Shown: positions 29,433 through 42,665 of the stretch, in pieces
Numbering within the stretch: position 1 is the first letter of the stretch
How the letters are laid out: every line of letters starts with the position of its first letter
Assembly: GCF_031010175.1 (NCBI RefSeq)
Contig: NZ_JAUAMB010000001.1
Coordinates: 186,001-250,000 of the forward strand
DNA length: 64,000 bases
Origin: Halomonas sp. SpR1
Lineage (GTDB): Bacteria; Pseudomonadota; Gammaproteobacteria; Pseudomonadales; Halomonadaceae
Reading direction: 5' to 3'
Translations under genes and position numbers: made by a program
Notes under the pieces: model-generated
What the model was told of the DNA's origin: nothing
Seen by the model: the letters and a program-made list of their open reading frames with translations, nothing else
The model's database searches: none

Positions 29433-30656
29433 TTACTCATGGTGCTCATTATAACGGCTCGAAGGCGTCTTGAGGGGCGTTGCGTCAGAAACAGTCAATC
29501 GATGGCGCTGTTGCTCGCGATGCCACTCCTCGTCTTCGTTATGCAGATAGCGCGATGTGGTATCGAGGCGCGCGTGACGAGCGCTTTCGGCCAGATGGCG
29601 CAGGCTAATGCCCGATTGAGCCTGATGGGTAATCGAGGTATGTCGTAACCAGTGCGGCGTTGCCTGGTTAAGCGCGGCAATATGTCCAGGTGCGCCGCCG
29701 TTATCTTCAAGTGCTTGCGCCGCTTGCTGAAAGGTCGCACGAATAAGTCGATAGAGCTGGTTATGACCCAGGCCCCGCTGACCATCCAGTGCGCGCAGTA
29801 CCGGGGCTTTAGCGTCTAACGTGCTTGGATATTGGGACAAGCCTAATACCAGGCGCCACTGGCCCAGGCACTCCAGCATATCGTCGGGTAATGGGATGCG
29901 CGCCATCTTGTTGCCCTTACCCACCACATGCCACCACCAGCGCCCTTCGCTGCGCTGAAAATCACCCATACGCGCATCCGCCATCTCGCTTAGGCGCGGT
30001 GCCAGCAGATAAGCAAAACCAAAAATAAAGCGCCGCCTCGCCTGCTCGAAATGGGCGCGACTGCCCTCCTCTATTGCTAATGGCTTATTCAACCACTCCC
30101 ACAGCCATGCCCATAGATTACTCTCCAGATAGCGCTCAATCCGCTGCGTTTGATTATTCAGACGGCGGGATTTATCGCGCATTAAGCGAAACGGGTTGTG
30201 GTCAACCCACCCTGCTTCGATCAGCCAGGCAAACATCCCCTGCAGTATCACCAGGCTTTGGCGGCGACTGGCAGGCGATAGCGCACCGCGAAATGGCCGC
30301 CACGCCGGATGCGTGCGAGGTTTTGATGGCCCTATCCACTGCTCGCTGGGCTGCGGATCGGTGAGAAAAGCTTCGAATTGGCGCAACGTTTCACGGTTTA
30401 TATCGGTAAGTGTGAGCCCTTGGCTAGCCAACCACAGCAGCAGGCGCTCCGCCTCGCGGCGGTAGGCTTTCCAGGTTTGCGGGCTATCCGCGTACTCTTC
30501 AAGCCATGCGGTCACTGCCTGGGCATCGTTTTGGGCGCTAATACGCCCGCCACTTGGCAGCTCTTTTAATGCCTGTAGTTGGCCTGTGGGTGTAATTGCT
30601 GCGTTTGCCATACCCGCCACTACTCTTTGTTCAGCCACTGCGCTCTTCTCAGCCAC
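29433..30656 (-). CDS. Tyrosine-type site-specific recombinase
   Basis: The 407-residue product has an N-terminal SAM-like core-binding domain at about residues 45-165. The catalytic domain has Arg-I in LLAPRLSEMA, the beta-hairpin Lys in GKGNKMARIPL, HxxR in HWLRHTSITH, the second His in SARHARLDTTS, and the nucleophile Tyr in SRYLHN, so it looks active. No phage genes or tRNA flank it. GTG 30656 is the furthest supported start; ATG 30611 is an alternative. It is divergent from a KfrA-like DNA-binding gene. Confidence 0.87.
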   Translation of the reverse strand: MAEKSAVAEQRVVAGMANAAITPTGQLQALKELPSGGRISAQNDAQAVTAWLEEYADSPQTWKAYRREAERLLLWLASQGLTLTDINRETLRQFEAFLTDPQPSEQWIGPSKPRTHPAWRPFRGALSPASRRQSLVILQGMFAWLIEAGWVDHNPFRLMRDKSRRLNNQTQRIERYLESNLWAWLWEWLNKPLAIEEGSRAHFEQARRRFIFGFAYLLAPRLSEMADARMGDFQRSEGRWWWHVVGKGNKMARIPLPDDMLECLGQWRLVLGLSQYPSTLDAKAPVLRALDGQRGLGHNQLYRLIRATFQQAAQALEDNGGAPGHIAALNQATPHWLRHTSITHQAQSGISLRHLAESARHARLDTTSRYLHNEDEEWHREQQRHRLTVSDATPLKTPSSRYNEHHE

Positions 30657-30668
30657 TACGCTCTTCTC
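30633..30668. repeat. Tandem 18-bp repeat over the recombinase start
   Basis: Two adjacent 18-bp copies beginning AGCCACT and ending CTCTTCTC occupy 30633-30650 and 30651-30668 and differ at one base. One copy encodes the start of the recombinase and the other precedes it, so slippage here would change the leader. Confidence 0.7.
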
Positions 30669-30719
30669 ATTAGCCGGTTTTTGCTTCCTCTGGCCTTAAG
30701 TCTGCCGCTGTAGCCGTAA

Positions 30720-30751
30720 AAATTCAAGATAAGACGGGTAATCTTGAATTT
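30720..30751. promoter_or_regulatory. Inverted repeat 1, candidate operator or recombination site
   Basis: AAATTCAAGAT (30720-30730) and ATCTTGAATTT (30741-30751) are perfect 11-bp arms around a 10-base spacer. It is the first of three consecutive palindromes between the divergent recombinase and KfrA-like genes. Confidence 0.65.
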
Positions 30752-30772
30752 ATAGCATTATTTGTAAATAAT
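30744..30772 (+). promoter_or_regulatory. Probable promoter of the KfrA-like gene
   Basis: TTGAAT (30744-30749) and AATAAT (30767-30772) are 17 bases apart. The -35 lies in inverted repeat 1 and the -10 in inverted repeat 2, so proteins bound there would block transcription. Confidence 0.5.
30757..30772. promoter_or_regulatory. Inverted repeat 2
   Basis: ATTATTT (30757-30763) and AAATAAT (30766-30772) are perfect 7-bp arms around GT. It overlaps the likely -10 of the KfrA-like gene. Confidence 0.5.
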
Positions 30773-30773
30773 T

Positions 30774-30795
30774 TTACGTATTACATAATACGTAA
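30774..30795. promoter_or_regulatory. Inverted repeat 3, candidate operator
   Basis: TTACGTATTA (30774-30783) and TAATACGTAA (30786-30795) are perfect 10-bp arms around CA. The position just after the likely -10 suits an autorepressor operator. Confidence 0.65.
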
Positions 30796-30862
30796 TTATT
30801 GCCTTTTGAGAGATAAGCCCCGACAATGGCGCTTACAAAAGCGCGCAAGGAAGGATCACTAC

Positions 30863-31903
30863 ATGGCCCGCAACGGCATTCAGTACAGCGATGTTCAACA
30901 AGCCATTGATGCCCTGCTGGCACGGGGCGATACGCCCAGCGTGCAGCGCATTCGCGATGTGCTGGGCACTGGCAGTTTCACGACAATTAGTGAGCACTTT
31001 CGCTTGTGGCGCAGCGAGCGTGAGCAGAATCGTGACGTGCCGCCGCCCAAAGGCGTACCGGAAGTGGTGGCGACCATGGCTGGGGAGCTTTGGCGGGAGG
31101 CCCAAGAGGTAGCGAATCAAACGCTGCACCACTACCGCGAGGATGCCGATCGCCAGGTGTCGGACGCTCAGCAGCTCTCTGAGGAGGCTAAACAGCAGGC
31201 GGCTAACGCTGAGCAGCGAGAAAGCGCCCTCGCCGAGCACTTGCGTCATATGGAGCAGCGCATGGAAGCGTTAAATCGGGAGTTAGCCGCCAGTCAAACC
31301 AGCGAACATCACTGGCATCAACAAGCAGAGACAGCGCTGAACGAAGTCGCTCAACTAAAGCAGGCGCAACAACAGCTAGAGAACCAGTTTGGCGTACAGC
31401 GCGATGCGCATAACCAAGCACTCAGCGAGCAGCAGGTCGCATGGGAGCAGCGGTTAGCACAGGAAGAGCAGCGTCATGAAGCGGCCGAAGGGAGGCTGAT
31501 GGCGATGCTGGATAGCGCTCAGCAGGCGCGTGCCCAGGAGGAGAAAAGCTTTCAAAAGCGTCTACAGCAGTCTGAACAGCGTATTGAGTCATTAAGCCAG
31601 GAGCTAAAGACAAAGCAGCAGACCCAGCATGAGCTACAGATCAAGGCCAGCGAACGCGAGCAACAGCTTGGTGAGAAGACGCAACAAATCACATCGTTGG
31701 AGAAGCAGCAAAAAGCGTTAACCCAGCAATTAGATGAGGCGAAGGCGGCATTAGATCGCCAAGCCCGGCAGCATGCAGAGCGCGAAACCGCGCTGCAGCA
31801 AGCGTGGCAAGAGAAACTCTGGAGTCGAATGGAGGCGCTTCAGTCACAACTAACGGCGCTTCCCGATGCGCTTTCTAAACAGAGCAGTGAGCCAGGCCAG
31901 TAA
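30863..31903 (+). CDS. KfrA-like DNA-binding protein with long coiled coil
   Basis: The 346-residue product has an N-terminal DNA-binding domain at about residues 1-70, with the helix-turn-helix-like RIRDVLGTGSFTTISEHFRLW typical of KfrA_N (split around residues 25-46). An alpha-helical coiled coil of about 260 residues, rich in Gln and Glu, follows. Plasmid KfrA proteins are autorepressors that bind inverted repeats and may form filaments; this copy is chromosomal. ATG 30863 follows AAGGAAGGA. It is divergent from a tyrosine recombinase across three palindromes, and a terminator follows. Confidence 0.82.
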   Translation: MARNGIQYSDVQQAIDALLARGDTPSVQRIRDVLGTGSFTTISEHFRLWRSEREQNRDVPPPKGVPEVVATMAGELWREAQEVANQTLHHYREDADRQVSDAQQLSEEAKQQAANAEQRESALAEHLRHMEQRMEALNRELAASQTSEHHWHQQAETALNEVAQLKQAQQQLENQFGVQRDAHNQALSEQQVAWEQRLAQEEQRHEAAEGRLMAMLDSAQQARAQEEKSFQKRLQQSEQRIESLSQELKTKQQTQHELQIKASEREQQLGEKTQQITSLEKQQKALTQQLDEAKAALDRQARQHAERETALQQAWQEKLWSRMEALQSQLTALPDALSKQSSEPGQ

Positions 31904-31919
31904 TTAACCTAGAGACGTA

Positions 31920-31950
31920 AAAAGCCCAGCGATTCAAGCTGGGCTTTTGA
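31920..31950. terminator. Bidirectional terminator between the KfrA-like gene and nfuA
   Basis: AAAAGCCCAGC (31920-31930) and GCTGGGCTTTT (31938-31948) form an 11-bp stem with loop GATTCAA. The A run on one side and T run on the other suit termination of both convergent genes. Confidence 0.88.
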
Positions 31951-31967
31951 GTCTTACTATCGTTTAT

Positions 31968-32591
31968 TTAGCGGTAGTAGGCGTTGGTCGTATCGGTATG
32001 GTCGGTGACATCGCGAATACCGGCAAGCTCGGGAATGCGCTCCATCAGGGTTTTCTCAACGCCGTCTTTCAGGGTTAGATCAACCGCCGCACACCCCTGG
32101 CAACCTCCCCCAAAGGCTAAGATGGCGTATTGTTCCTCGGTAAGCTCCACCAACTTGATTTCGCCACCGTGGGCCGCCAGACCTGGATTGATTTCGCTGT
32201 AAAGCACGTAATTAACGCGATCTTCCAGCGGGCTGTCGGCATTTACCTTGGGCATCTTGGCGTTGGGCGCTTTGATGGTGAGCTGGCCGCCCATGCGGTC
32301 GGCGTTGAAATCCACCACCGCCTCTTCCAAAAAGGCCAAGCTGTTTTTATCGAGAAAGACATTGATTTTCTCGAGTTCCAGCAGCACATCAGTAGGCTCT
32401 TCTTCGCCGGGACGGCAGTAAGCCAAGCAGGTTTCCGCGTAGGGTGTGCCCGGCTGAGTAATAAAGATGCGTACAGCAATACCTTCAACGTTCTGCTTTT
32501 CCAGCAGTTCTGCCAGGTACTCTTGCGCGCTGTCCGTAATATCAATACCTTGGGTATCGACTTTAGTTTCTTTTTCGCTAGTCGTGGTCAT
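31968..32591 (-). CDS. nfuA: Fe-S biogenesis scaffold NfuA
   Basis: NfuA carries [4Fe-4S] clusters to target enzymes, especially under oxidative stress. The 207-residue product has an A-type-like N-terminal domain with degenerate cysteines and a C-terminal Nfu domain with the CxxC in [17 protein letters not shown] 32591 has GGAGGAAG upstream. It is divergent from metH across 266 bases. Confidence 0.95.
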   Translation of the reverse strand: MTTTSEKETKVDTQGIDITDSAQEYLAELLEKQNVEGIAVRIFITQPGTPYAETCLAYCRPGEEEPTDVLLELEKINVFLDKNSLAFLEEAVVDFNADRMGGQLTIKAPNAKMPKVNADSPLEDRVNYVLYSEINPGLAAHGGEIKLVELTEEQYAILAFGGGCQGCAAVDLTLKDGVEKTLMERIPELAGIRDVTDHTDTTNAYYR

Positions 32592-32857
32592 GAGGGCTGT
32601 CTTCCTCCCGTGGTAGTGGCGGCGCCACTTCACATGTCATTTGTCCCTATGGTAAGCAAAACGGCGCGCTGACACAATCCCGACTGTTTTAGTCGGCTAT
32701 TTTAATTATCTTTCCTTATGCAGCGGATAGCCTTCCCAGGGGCGCCTTTTGCCCTCCCTTTTGTTATCATTATGCGCCTCTAAACGACAGATGCTGCTTT
32801 TTCCGACGATAACAACATCCCCTTTGACGACTGTGACGCTGGAGAACTCCCCCTGCC
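32592..32857. other. nfuA/metH divergent intergenic region
   Basis: The region holds a small hairpin CCGACT-N5-AGTCGG (32680-32696) without a clear U-run. I see no cobalamin riboswitch core, which would be expected to fill about 200 bases. No clear promoter boxes were assigned. Confidence 0.4.
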
Positions 32858-36553
<3,696 letters not shown>

Positions 36554-36556
36554 TTA

Positions 36557-37879
36557 GTGCTGTTTGCAAACCGCCATGGCAGGGTATTGCGCCTTGCCTT
36601 ACCCATCATGTTGGGCATGCTTTCACAGAGCCTGCTCAACTTGATCGATGCTGCGTTGGTAGGGCATCTAGGCGAGGTAGCACTAGCAGGTGTTGGCGTG
36701 GGCGGTTACGCCATGTTTATGCTGACCGCGGTAGTGTTTGGTCTATCTTCCAGCGTACAGTCACAAACTGCCCAGCGCGTGGGGGCTGCCCATAGGCATA
36801 TCGCCCACCCGCTTAACTCGGGGCTAGCGATAGGGTTTGCGCTAGGCCTGCCGCTATCACTCTGGGCGTGGTGGCAAGCGCCGCTGCTGATGGGCTTGAT
36901 TAGCCAGGCCGATGATGTTCAAAGCGTTGCGGTTAGCTATTTTCGTTGGCGGGTGGTGTCACTGATCGCCATTGCGTTAACACTCTGCTTTCGTGGTTAC
37001 TGGAACGGTCGCCAGCAGACGCATCTCTATTTGCGTATCATCGTGTCAGTTCACTTGATTAACGTGGCGACCAGCGCTGGTTTAATCTACGGTTTAGCCG
37101 GGCTACCGCAAATGGGTGCGAGCGGTGCGGGTGCGGGAACGACACTGTCACTGTTTATTGGCTTGATGGTGTGGTGCTGGGTGAGCACCCAAAGCTTTTC
37201 TTTAAAACGTTGTTTAAAACAGCTGCCACGTTTGGCCACCCTGCGCACTACCCTGATACTGGCTGCTCCCCACTCTTTACAGCAGCTTCTATTCGCAGCG
37301 GGTTATGCGGTACTCATTGGACTCTTGAGCCAGCTGGGCACCGCCAGCGTCGCGGTTGGCCACGTGTTGATTAATTTATCACTGCTGCTGATTTTGCCAG
37401 GGGTCGGAATAGGCGTTGCGGCGATGAGCCTGGTAGGCGAAGCGTTAGGCCGGGATGCTCAGTATGAAGCCCACCGCTGGGGGCTGGATGCGCTGCGGGT
37501 GGCTTGGCTGTTACTCATTATGTTGGCGCTACCCATGCTGGTCTTGCCCGAGCAGGTACTCGCCCTCTTTTTCACCAACAGCGAGTTAATCGCGCTGGGT
37601 AAACTCCCGCTACAGCTAACCGGCGTGATGATTGTGCTGGATGCTGCGGCCCTGGTGCTTGCCCAGGCATTAATGGGCGCGGGCGCTCAGCGCACAGTCA
37701 TGATGCTCACCCTGGGGATGCAGTGGCTGCTTTTTTTACCTCTGGCCTGGTGGGTAGGCATCGGTTTAGACCAAGGCTTATTAGGTATCTGGCTTATGCA
37801 ACTGCTTTACCGATTGGTAAACTCGGCCGGATTTTTATGGGTATGGCAGCGCCGCCGCTGGTTGGCCCCCGCCTTCTAA
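36557..37879 (+). CDS. MATE-family efflux transporter
   Basis: The 440-residue product has 12 predicted hydrophobic helices in two halves, with the family opening LRLALPIMLGMLSQSLLNLID (split over residues 11-31) and GASGAGAGTTLS. MATE proteins export organic cations or drugs using Na+ or H+. This resembles the DinF/NorM-type branch. The start is GTG 36557, three bases after the metH stop, with no good ribosome site, so translation probably depends on reinitiation after metH. Confidence 0.88.
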   Translation: MLFANRHGRVLRLALPIMLGMLSQSLLNLIDAALVGHLGEVALAGVGVGGYAMFMLTAVVFGLSSSVQSQTAQRVGAAHRHIAHPLNSGLAIGFALGLPLSLWAWWQAPLLMGLISQADDVQSVAVSYFRWRVVSLIAIALTLCFRGYWNGRQQTHLYLRIIVSVHLINVATSAGLIYGLAGLPQMGASGAGAGTTLSLFIGLMVWCWVSTQSFSLKRCLKQLPRLATLRTTLILAAPHSLQQLLFAAGYAVLIGLLSQLGTASVAVGHVLINLSLLLILPGVGIGVAAMSLVGEALGRDAQYEAHRWGLDALRVAWLLLIMLALPMLVLPEQVLALFFTNSELIALGKLPLQLTGVMIVLDAAALVLAQALMGAGAQRTVMMLTLGMQWLLFLPLAWWVGIGLDQGLLGIWLMQLLYRLVNSAGFLWVWQRRRWLAPAF

Positions 37880-38035
37880 CGGGCTGCCAAACTCATACTA
37901 TGGTTTCTAAATAGCTTTTAGAGATAAAAAGATAATTATATATTCTTTTGTAGAATATGACGCCCGCGTTAAGGTGACGCTACATTAACGTCCGTCTCAA
38001 CGTGACCATTTCGCTTTTTAGCAGGATCGTGCCAC

Positions 38036-39688
38036 ATGTACCGTTATGATATTCACGACCAAACCCTGGTTGATGAGCGTGTCGCTCAGTTCCGTGACCA
38101 AATGGAACGCTACCGCGCCGGGCGTTTGGGAGAAGAAGAGTTCCGTCCGTTACGGTTGCAAAACGGCCTCTATATTCAACGCCATGCGCCCATGCTGCGT
38201 ATTGCGATTCCATACGGCATGCTGGCGGGTAGTCAGCTACGTGCCTTGGCTGAGATCACTCGCCGCTATGACCGCGGCTACGGTCACTTTACTACTCGGC
38301 AAAATTTGCAGCTGAACTGGCCTGCCCTTGAAGATGTGCCGGATATTTTGGCGGATCTGGCCAAAGTGCAGATGCACGCGATTCAAACCAGCGGTAACTG
38401 CATTCGTAACACCACCAGCGACCAGTTTGCCGGCATCGCCAACGATGAAGTGGAAGATCCGCGTCCCTGGTGTGAGCTAATCCGCCAATGGTCAACGCTA
38501 CACCCGGAATTCGCCTACCTGCCGCGCAAGTTCAAAATCGCCGTCAGCGGTGCGGCCCAAGACCGTGCGGCCATTCAGGTGCACGATATTGGCCTGCGCT
38601 TCTGGTACAACAGCGACGGAGAGCTGCGTGTAAAAGTGTTGGCCGGTGGTGGCCTGGGCCGTACCCCGATGATAGCCGACGTGGTTCGCGAAGACCTGCC
38701 CTGGCAGCATTTGCTGACTTACCTGGAAGCCTGTGTGCGGGTCTACAACCAGTTTGGTCGTCGCGACAACAAGTTCAAGGCGCGGATTAAAATCCTCGTT
38801 AAAGCCCTGGGTATTGAGGAGTTCCGTCGCCGGGTGGACGAAGAGTGGGCACACTTAAAAGATGGCCCGCAAACGCTTAATCAGGCAGCCGTCGATGCAG
38901 CCAAAAAGCACTTCCCCGAGCCTGATCGTCGCCCGGTGGCAGCGTCCGCAACAGAAGAGTTTGACCGCCTGCGGGCCGAAAACCGTAGCTTTGCGCGTTT
39001 TGTCACCAACAATGTGACCGATCACAAGGTGTCCGGCTATAAAGCCGTAACGCTATCGCTTAAACGCCGTGAGCACGCGCCGGGCGATGTCACCGCTGAC
39101 CAGATGGAAGCCGTCGCTGATTTAGCCGACCGCTACAGCTTTGGTGAAGTGCGTGTCACCCACGAACAGAACCTGGTGCTATCTGATGTGCCGGTGGATG
39201 AGCTGGAAGCGCTGTGGAAAGAGCTTGAGGCGTTGGGTATGGCCAACCCCACCGTGGGCACGCTCAACGACATTATCTGCTGCCCTGGCGGCGACTATTG
39301 CAGCCTGGCCAATGCAGTATCGATTCCCATCGCCCAGGCGCTACAGGAACGCTTTGAAGATCTAGACTTCCTGTATGACCTTGGCCCGCTGGATCTGAAT
39401 ATTTCCGGCTGCATGAACGCCTGTGGCCACCACCACGTGGGCCATATCGGCATCCTGGGCGTGGATAAAAAAGGCGAAGAGTTCTACCAGATATCGATTG
39501 GCGGTAACTCCACCGACGATGCCTCGCTGGGTAAGATTTTAGGCCCGTCCTTTTTCCGCTCAGATGTACCGGATGTGGTTGAAAAAGTATTGGAAGTCTA
39601 TGTGTCACAACGCCATGAGGACGAACGCTTCTTGGATACCTATCGCCGTATTGGTCTAAAACCCTTTAAGGAGCGTGTTTATGCCTGA
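38036..39688 (+). CDS. cysI: Sulfite reductase hemoprotein subunit CysI
   Basis: This is a siroheme [4Fe-4S] enzyme of the nitrite/sulfite reductase family that reduces sulfite to sulfide. The 550-residue product has GHFTTRQNLQLNW, the Cys pairs CCPGGDYC (about residues 414-421) and CMNACGHHH (about 459), which ligate the cluster and siroheme. No flavoprotein CysJ is adjacent. This resembles the Pseudomonas type (cysI followed by DUF934) thought to use ferredoxin or another donor. The next gene overlaps its end by eight bases. Confidence 0.93.
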   Translation: MYRYDIHDQTLVDERVAQFRDQMERYRAGRLGEEEFRPLRLQNGLYIQRHAPMLRIAIPYGMLAGSQLRALAEITRRYDRGYGHFTTRQNLQLNWPALEDVPDILADLAKVQMHAIQTSGNCIRNTTSDQFAGIANDEVEDPRPWCELIRQWSTLHPEFAYLPRKFKIAVSGAAQDRAAIQVHDIGLRFWYNSDGELRVKVLAGGGLGRTPMIADVVREDLPWQHLLTYLEACVRVYNQFGRRDNKFKARIKILVKALGIEEFRRRVDEEWAHLKDGPQTLNQAAVDAAKKHFPEPDRRPVAASATEEFDRLRAENRSFARFVTNNVTDHKVSGYKAVTLSLKRREHAPGDVTADQMEAVADLADRYSFGEVRVTHEQNLVLSDVPVDELEALWKELEALGMANPTVGTLNDIICCPGGDYCSLANAVSIPIAQALQERFEDLDFLYDLGPLDLNISGCMNACGHHHVGHIGILGVDKKGEEFYQISIGGNSTDDASLGKILGPSFFRSDVPDVVEKVLEVYVSQRHEDERFLDTYRRIGLKPFKERVYA

Positions 39689-40235
39689 TAAATCCTTGCC
39701 AAACGACACGCAAGCTGAAGCAACGGAACTGATGCCGGTTCATGTTGATCACTTGATAGCTAACGGCGAGCTGGCGGCGGAGAACGCTTGGTGTGTCTCC
39801 TACGATGAAGACACACTACCAGAGCAGCGCCCGGCGTTTGTGCCGCTAGCGTTGTGGCAGGCCAACCAGGAAGACGCTGAGCTGGCGCCGCTTCTGATGA
39901 GCGATACGACGCTTAATACGGAGCTTGCTGCGGAACTGAGCAAAGCGCCGGCCATTGCCATCGACTTCCCCGCCTTCACCGATGGCCGTGGTTACTCCAT
40001 CGCTCGCCTGCTTCGTGAGCGCTACGACTACCGCGGTGAAGTGCGCGCCGTAGGCGACGTCTTAGTTGATCAGTTGGATTACATGCGTCGCTGTGGCTTT
40101 AGTGCCATGGCGCTGCGTGATGACCAGCATCCCGAGGATGCCCTGCGCGCGCTAAGCTTCATCAGCGTTCGCTACCAGCCTGATGTGGAAGAGCGACAGG
40201 CGCTATTCGAGCGCCGCTTAGCAGCCGATAAGTAA
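39681..40235 (+). CDS. DUF934 family protein linked to CysI
   Basis: The 184-residue product has the DUF934 core AIDFPAFTDGRGYSIARLLR (about residues 94-113) and the following VLVDQLDYMRRCGF. The family is almost always next to cysI and is thought to help sulfite reduction, but its mechanism is unknown to me. ATG 39681 has AAGGAG seven bases upstream, inside cysI, so the genes are coupled. A terminator follows. Confidence 0.9.
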   Translation: MPDKSLPNDTQAEATELMPVHVDHLIANGELAAENAWCVSYDEDTLPEQRPAFVPLALWQANQEDAELAPLLMSDTTLNTELAAELSKAPAIAIDFPAFTDGRGYSIARLLRERYDYRGEVRAVGDVLVDQLDYMRRCGFSAMALRDDQHPEDALRALSFISVRYQPDVEERQALFERRLAADK

Positions 40236-40260
40236 GCGCAGTAAGTGACGTTTGCAAACC

Positions 40261-40288
40261 AAAAAGGGCAGCTTCGGCTGCCCTTTTT
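40261..40288. terminator. Bidirectional terminator with TTCG tetraloop
   Basis: AAAAAGGGCAGC (40261-40272) and GCTGCCCTTTTT (40277-40288) close on a stable TTCG loop. It serves the DUF934 gene and the convergent Smr gene. Confidence 0.93.
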
Positions 40289-40316
40289 ATTTGAAAACAG
40301 TTTTATTGATAGACAC

Positions 40317-40907
40317 TTATCCTCGGCGTTTTTGCTGGCGCTCGCGGTTATTGGCTTTGGCGCGATCACTTTTACGTAGCATGACCCAGGTAGCACCCAG
40401 CCCACCTTCTGAAGGCTGCGCGGACACGTACGCCTGGACTTCCTCAAACTGGCTGAGCCACTTGGCAAGGTATGAACGCAGCACATTGGCGGGGCTATCA
40501 ATCTCACGCCCACGGCCATGCACGATCATAACGGAGCGTAAATCATGGGCGTAGGCATCCTGAATAAAGGGAAACAGCATGCGACGGCACTCCGTTAATG
40601 GCCGCCGAAGCAAGTGGAGCTGCGCCTGAACGCTATAGCCACCGTGTCTTAATTTATCGACCACACCCTGCTGAATGCCCTCGCGGCGATACTCCATGGG
40701 ATCAAAAGGGGGCAGCAGATCGACAAAGTCGTCAGATAGGAAGTTACGCGCTCCCATCTCTTCCTCTGCCCACTCCCGCCGAGCCAACTGGGATTCAGAG
40801 GGGATTTTACGATGAGCGCCTGGGTCGGCGCGATTTCTAGGTGGCAGCGGTTTAACATCGCCTACTAGAGCACGAAAATCCAGATCATCACGAAGTGGCT
40901 GATTCAT
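40317..40907 (-). CDS. Smr domain protein (SmrA-like endonuclease)
   Basis: The 196-residue product has an N-terminal region with PLPPRNRADP and a C-terminal Smr domain at about residues 95-185 that includes LHLLRRPLTEC and VMIVHGRG. Smr domains cut branched DNA or RNA and also occur in MutS2. AGGAG is seven bases before the ATG. It ends in a basic RERQQKRRG tail. No mutS is nearby. Confidence 0.88.
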   Translation of the reverse strand: MNQPLRDDLDFRALVGDVKPLPPRNRADPGAHRKIPSESQLARREWAEEEMGARNFLSDDFVDLLPPFDPMEYRREGIQQGVVDKLRHGGYSVQAQLHLLRRPLTECRRMLFPFIQDAYAHDLRSVMIVHGRGREIDSPANVLRSYLAKWLSQFEEVQAYVSAQPSEGGLGATWVMLRKSDRAKANNRERQQKRRG

Positions 40908-41079
40908 TGCAGGCTCCTACGGCAGGGTCTAATAAGCACCTATATGACATAAATAGAGTAGCAAACCGGTGCACTTTGCTTAAGCAGATTCAATAAGACG
41001 ATAACATAGAACTTGTCATCGTCCGTTTGGCGCGCCAAGCTGACCAGCCACTTTTTTAGCATTCGCAGTGAGACAGAGT

Positions 41080-41550
41080 ATGGTGTGGTTAAAACGTCTA
41101 GTCATTTTAAGCGGTGTGGGGCTGCTTAGCCTAGCCGGATGGCTCTGGTTAACCATGCTCAGTCCGTGGTTTTATGATCGCCCTGGTACATTCCCCGCTA
41201 TCGAACAGCGTACTCATCAGGTGTTTGTGTATGGCACGTTACGCTATGCCCCTATCCGGTTCGTTGTGATGGGGAGCTTAGGCGCCCCTAAGGAAGCCGT
41301 GTTGGAGGGGTACCAGCGCAACGGCCTCGACCTGTCGCCCCAGCCAGGGAGTCACGTCGAAGGCCTGGTGCTGAGTGTGAATGCCAAAGAGTTGGCCCGC
41401 CTTGATCGCTATGAACGACTGGGTATCCGCTATGAGCGGGTAGCGTTAACCCTTGATGATGGCACCCGCGCTTGGGTCTATAGGCGCCTTCCAGAGCAAC
41501 AAAATACATTTGTATCGTACATGGAGTTTCCGATAGCTCTGGTACCATAG
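41080..41550 (+). CDS. Membrane-anchored gamma-glutamylcyclotransferase-like protein
   Basis: The 156-residue product has an N-terminal membrane helix at about residues 6-25 and a GGCT/AIG2-like domain starting VFVYGTLRYAP, with the family YGTLR motif and RLDRYE-like LDRYERLG. The substrate is not known; cytosolic relatives release 5-oxoproline from gamma-glutamyl peptides. The anchor suggests a periplasmic domain. I chose ATG 41080 over GTG 41068 because GAGA lies upstream. Confidence 0.75.
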   Translation: MVWLKRLVILSGVGLLSLAGWLWLTMLSPWFYDRPGTFPAIEQRTHQVFVYGTLRYAPIRFVVMGSLGAPKEAVLEGYQRNGLDLSPQPGSHVEGLVLSVNAKELARLDRYERLGIRYERVALTLDDGTRAWVYRRLPEQQNTFVSYMEFPIALVP

Positions 41551-41581
41551 GCATCTATGATTACCGCGACAGCTTCCATGA

Positions 41582-42609
<1,028 letters not shown>

Positions 42610-42665
42610 CTCATTCAAGAACGTATTCAAGAACTAATTTAAGAGCTAATTCAAGAACAAGTACA

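Noticed and set aside
29433..30656. Prophage or integrative element around the tyrosine recombinase
   Set aside because: No tRNA, attachment duplication, phage genes or composition shift accompany it; the flanks are housekeeping genes.
32592..32857. Cobalamin riboswitch upstream of metH
   Set aside because: No B12-box-like core or long structured leader is visible in the 266 bases.
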